DNA from: Chthonomonas calidirosea
GTDB lineage: Bacteria; Armatimonadota; Chthonomonadetes; Chthonomonadales; CAJBBX01
Direction of reading: 5' to 3'
Assembly: GCA_020722705.1 (NCBI GenBank)
Contig: DYKI01000013.1
Coordinates: forward strand, 1,777-56,991
DNA: 55,215 bases
The notes beneath the pieces were generated by a model, which was not told the DNA's origin, did no database searches, and saw only the letters and a program-made list of their open reading frames with translations. The position numbers were made by a program, and so were the translations under genes. Every line of letters starts with the position of its first letter. The stretch's first letter is position 1. Positions 53,344-55,215 of this stretch are shown one piece after another.

Positions 53344-53380
53344 ACCCTCTTCCTCACAGCAGGCGCTGGAGGAAGAGGGT
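53344..53380 (-). terminator. Terminator after the DUF1559 gene
   Basis: A 16-bp stem with one bulged base (ACCCTCTTCCTC/GAGGAAGAGGGT plus CAGC/GCTG, loop AGGC) lies 30 bp past the pilin-like stop on the minus strand, followed by TTAGTGTTGT. It separates the pilin-like gene from the glycoside-hydrolase operon. Confidence 0.75.
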
Positions 53381-53411
53381 GTTCATGTGGATAGGGCGGA
53401 TGCCGATCAGG

Positions 53412-54191
53412 CTATATCTTCAGCTCGTTGCCCGGCATCCACTTGGCATGGCCGTCGCGATACGATGTGTTGCGACCGTAGGAGTTTCGGTATTGCATTG
53501 TCCCGGTGTGAACGGGATGCTCCTCAAGCCAGGCGAGAAGGTTCACGGGCGACATATGATACAGAACACCGTCAATGTAGCGATCGTACTCGACATCGAA
53601 GAACGATGGCGGAGGAGCGTCGTCTCTGTTGCAGCTTGGGTCACCGCCGTTCCTCTTGTAGAAGCGGTAGCTCCCGTAGAAGTGGTCGTACTTCATCTGG
53701 TCGCGCCATCGAATCCCGTCAGGCGGAGGAGCGTCCTGGATGCCAGGGTCTATGGTCACCGATGGGCCATAACCGGTGTCCGGAGGTGTCGGATAGACCC
53801 AGGTGTGGGTCTTCTTGAACCGATCCGACGGGCAGTAGAACATCTCGGTGTTCTTCGTGTAAGGATTGAACACCAGAGCAAGGGCCTCATTGTAGTTGTG
53901 CAGGCCCATGCTTGCAGGAGGCACCTCGATGGTTCGCGCGTTGTCGGCGTACACGATTGTGTTCGGTCGGCCACGGAACCAGAAGTTCATCTGGTCGTAG
54001 TCCTGAGCGTACATGATCGCTGCCAGCGACAGTTGCTTGAGATTGCTGATGCACGATATCTGCCGCGCCTTCTCTCGCGCACGCGCGAAGACAGGGAACA
54101 GAATCGCGGCGAGGATCGCAATGATAGCGATCACCACCAGCAACTCGATGAGAGTGAAGCCTTTCTGGCTTCTGACCGACGTCTGTGGCAT
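53412..54191 (-). CDS. DUF1559 pilin-like protein with prepilin signal
   Basis: The 259-residue product has a type IV prepilin N terminus: [36 protein letters not shown], cleaved after Gly11 by a prepilin peptidase, with Glu at mature position 5. A DUF1559/pseudopilin-type ectodomain follows, ending with the DGH motif (SYRDGHAKW). Such proteins occur in dozens of copies in Armatimonadota, Planctomycetota and Lentisphaerota; their role is unclear, perhaps secretion-linked pseudopilins. The gene has a consensus promoter and an ideal AAAGGAGGGG ribosome site, suggesting strong expression. Confidence 0.93.
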   Translation of the reverse strand: MPQTSVRSQKGFTLIELLVVIAIIAILAAILFPVFARAREKARQISCISNLKQLSLAAIMYAQDYDQMNFWFRGRPNTIVYADNARTIEVPPASMGLHNYNEALALVFNPYTKNTEMFYCPSDRFKKTHTWVYPTPPDTGYGPSVTIDPGIQDAPPPDGIRWRDQMKYDHFYGSYRFYKRNGGDPSCNRDDAPPPSFFDVEYDRYIDGVLYHMSPVNLLAWLEEHPVHTGTMQYRNSYGRNTSYRDGHAKWMPGNELKI

Positions 54192-54269
54192 GTTACCCCT
54201 CCTTTGGGTTGCTTCAGACCACGGCAGGAAAGCGCCTGCCCATTTGCCGCACTCTCAGTGTGGTGATTC

Positions 54270-54298
54270 ATTCTATAACGCAAGCAGGGGCTTGTCAA
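54270..54298 (-). promoter_or_regulatory. Promoter of the DUF1559 gene
   Basis: On the minus strand TTGACA (54298-54293), a 17-bp spacer and TAGAAT (54275-54270) form a near-consensus promoter. The start should be near 54262, giving a leader of about 70 nt. Confidence 0.75.
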
Positions 54299-54394
54299 CA
54301 GGTTTTTCTTTCACCGGCAGATCACGACGAACTCACCGCTGAGGCGATTGCCACGACGAATGGCAGTTGGACCAAGACCGCATCTTGTCAGCAT

Positions 54395-54650
54395 CTACAG
54401 TGCCGTGTTGGGACCCTCGATGCCGGCCCTAACGTGGGTCTTTCCGTGGCCGAGCATGGTCAACCGGCCGCCGTCCTGCCGCAGGGTGGCCTCATAGACG
54501 TTCAGCTTGACGGAACGGAAGTCGGCTGTGCCCTCCTCGGTTTCGTTGTACGTCCGTCCGACATCGGCGTCATGGTCACGTCTCCTTTGAAGTCTGGCCG
54601 TTTCCGATGGATGGTCGCCAAGTCTCCGTTCCGGGCGGCTCTGTGAGAAA
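54395..54650 (-). pseudogene. Frameshifted 3' remnant of an unknown gene
   Basis: On the minus strand, a protein-like stretch (NGDLATIHRKRPDFKGDV) begins right after the 18-bp repeat array. It continues in a second frame (ADFRSVKLNVYEATLRQDGG...HVRAGIEG) to a TAG at 54395-54397. The switch of frame falls near 54550-54565. An AAAGGAG site and ATG occur near the break but lead to a 23-codon frame only. The alternating short strands weakly recall LptA/OstA-type repeats. This could also be chance or a sequencing indel. Confidence 0.35.
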
Positions 54651-54651
54651 A

Positions 54652-54741
54652 CGAGGCATCACGGGAGGGCGAGGCATCACGGGAGGGCGTGGCATTACGG
54701 GAAGGCGAGGCATCACGGGAGGGCGAGGCTCCCGCCGAGCC
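54652..54741 (-). repeat. 18-bp tandem array ending in a full 25-bp repeat
   Basis: Four 18-bp units (CGAGGCATCACGGGAGGG type, the third with three changes) occupy 54652-54723 and run into a full 25-bp repeat in reverse orientation (54717-54741). The 18-mer looks like a shortened derivative of the 25-mer, with GAGGCATCAC in place of the hairpin arm. Confidence 0.85.
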
Positions 54742-54905
54742 GCCGGTCCGCAGGACCGCGACCGACGTCTGCCCCGGAACGAACGGCAAACGCCGCACCG
54801 GCAGCCATACAAGACTGGATATCCGGCGCGTCCGCGCAGGACCGCTGGAGAGTGCGGGCGAATCCAGTGTGGGCGGCCAGACCAGGGCGCCCAATGGAGA
54901 CACCC

Positions 54906-55215
54906 ATGGGACCTTGTTCGTTATTGGGGATAGCACTGGCAACGACCGCGCACGTCGGGTCATTGAAGGTCGAACCCGTTACGGATGGCTATATCGTGAT
55001 CTCGGAGTCACGCGATGGCGGCCGCACATGGGCCGAGGGCAGAGACAGCACGCTGCCCAACCCGAACGGGGCTGTTGACCTGCTGAAGCTGCGCAACGGG
55101 CATTGTGGCTCGGCGGGAGCCTCGCCCTCCCGGGCGGCTCGGCGGGAGCCTCGCCCTCCCACGGCTCGGCGGGAGCCTCGCCCTCCCGCGGCTCGCCCTC
55201 CCACGGCTCGCCCTC
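54906..55215 (+). pseudogene. Sialidase-like (BNR/Asp-box) gene fragment interrupted by repeats, open at the right edge
   Basis: A plus-strand frame from ATG 54906 (or ATG 54894) reads DGYIVISESRDGGRTWAEG and then STLPNPNGAVDLLKLRNGH. The first holds a perfect Asp-box S-R-D-G-G-R-T-W at 55008-55031. The second resembles the LPNPNSxxDxxxLxDGxLLLVYN stretch of bacterial exo-sialidase-like proteins. Directly after NGH the frame enters the 25-bp repeats (55107 on) and is translated as GSAGASPS-type residues to the window edge. The N-terminal propeller blades are missing, so this is a fragment. No start or stop can be assigned with confidence. Confidence 0.5.
55107..55215. repeat. Cluster of 25-bp palindromic repeats with 13-bp short forms
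   Basis: Three full copies (55107-55131, 55136-55160, 55163-55187) are followed by two shortened forms GGCTCGCCCTCCC (55190-55202 and from 55205), in which the loop and second hairpin arm are deleted. The array runs off the window. Confidence 0.92.

Noticed and set aside
54652-54741. CRISPR array
   Set aside because: The 18-bp units are directly adjacent with no spacers, and no cas gene is present; likewise the 25-, 35- and 44-bp tandems.
54502-54963. Minus-strand open frame of 153 codons through the repeat array
   Set aside because: It is kept open mainly by the stop-free repeats and joins unrelated segments; better explained as a remnant plus repeats.

Overview
The window is one GC-rich (roughly 60-65 percent by eye) bacterial chromosomal segment. 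It contains no rRNA, tRNA, CRISPR array, prophage or recognisable transposase. The best lineage guess is Armatimonadota or a close relative: the DUF1559 pilin-like protein at the right end has the '[13 protein letters not shown]' continuation after its prepilin signal that I associate with that phylum. Several genes look Terrabacteria/Actinobacteria-like: a SepIVA-like coiled-coil gene between coaD and yceD-rpmF, an Rv0249c-type succinate dehydrogenase anchor, and a T-box leader on valS. This placement is inference from memory of families, not a search.

Layout, left half (1-28 kb): gyrA (minus) diverges from a long plus-strand housekeeping run driven by an excellent sigma70-type promoter: recG, coaD, a SepIVA-like gene, yceD, rpmF, plsX, fabH, fabD, fabG, acpP, fabF, rnc. 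Many junctions overlap by 1-17 bp. The run continues into a methylthioadenosine/adenine salvage block (mtnP, mtnA, apt, an AzgA-type purine permease), then an uncharacterised trio (degenerate deacetylase-like protein, EamA/DMT transporter, multi-zinc Prok-RING-like protein) and khpA. After a convergent dprA-like gene and a GHMP sugar kinase (both minus) comes a complete sdhCAB operon, followed by rqcH.

Middle (28-42 kb): ahcY (minus), an AcuC-type deacetylase, and a translationally coupled aroF-tyrA-aroA aromatic operon (minus). It diverges from valS, which carries a complete T-box riboswitch with a GUC (valine) specifier. Behind valS lie rph, sixA, a GNAT acetyltransferase, a ThuA-like gene, mrp, a CsgG-like exported protein, nfo and a small anchored protein.

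Right end (42-55 kb): an accessory carbohydrate region with a 1164-residue exported DUF4838/GH67-like protein, a Gfo/Idh/MocA oxidoreductase, a large lipoprotein with carboxypeptidase-regulatory-like repeats, a DapA/NanA-family aldolase coupled to a second large exported glycoside-hydrolase-like protein, and a DUF1559 pilin. Beyond it is a repeat-rich zone with two apparent gene remnants, one of them sialidase-like.

The most distinctive non-gene content is a family of 25-bp palindrome-containing repeats. The unit is free of stop codons in all six frames. Copies sit between genes, form the C-terminal tail of Mrp, and interrupt the sialidase-like fragment. A second two-hairpin repeat lies in the predicted 5' UTR of the CsgG-like gene and again upstream of the DUF4838 gene.
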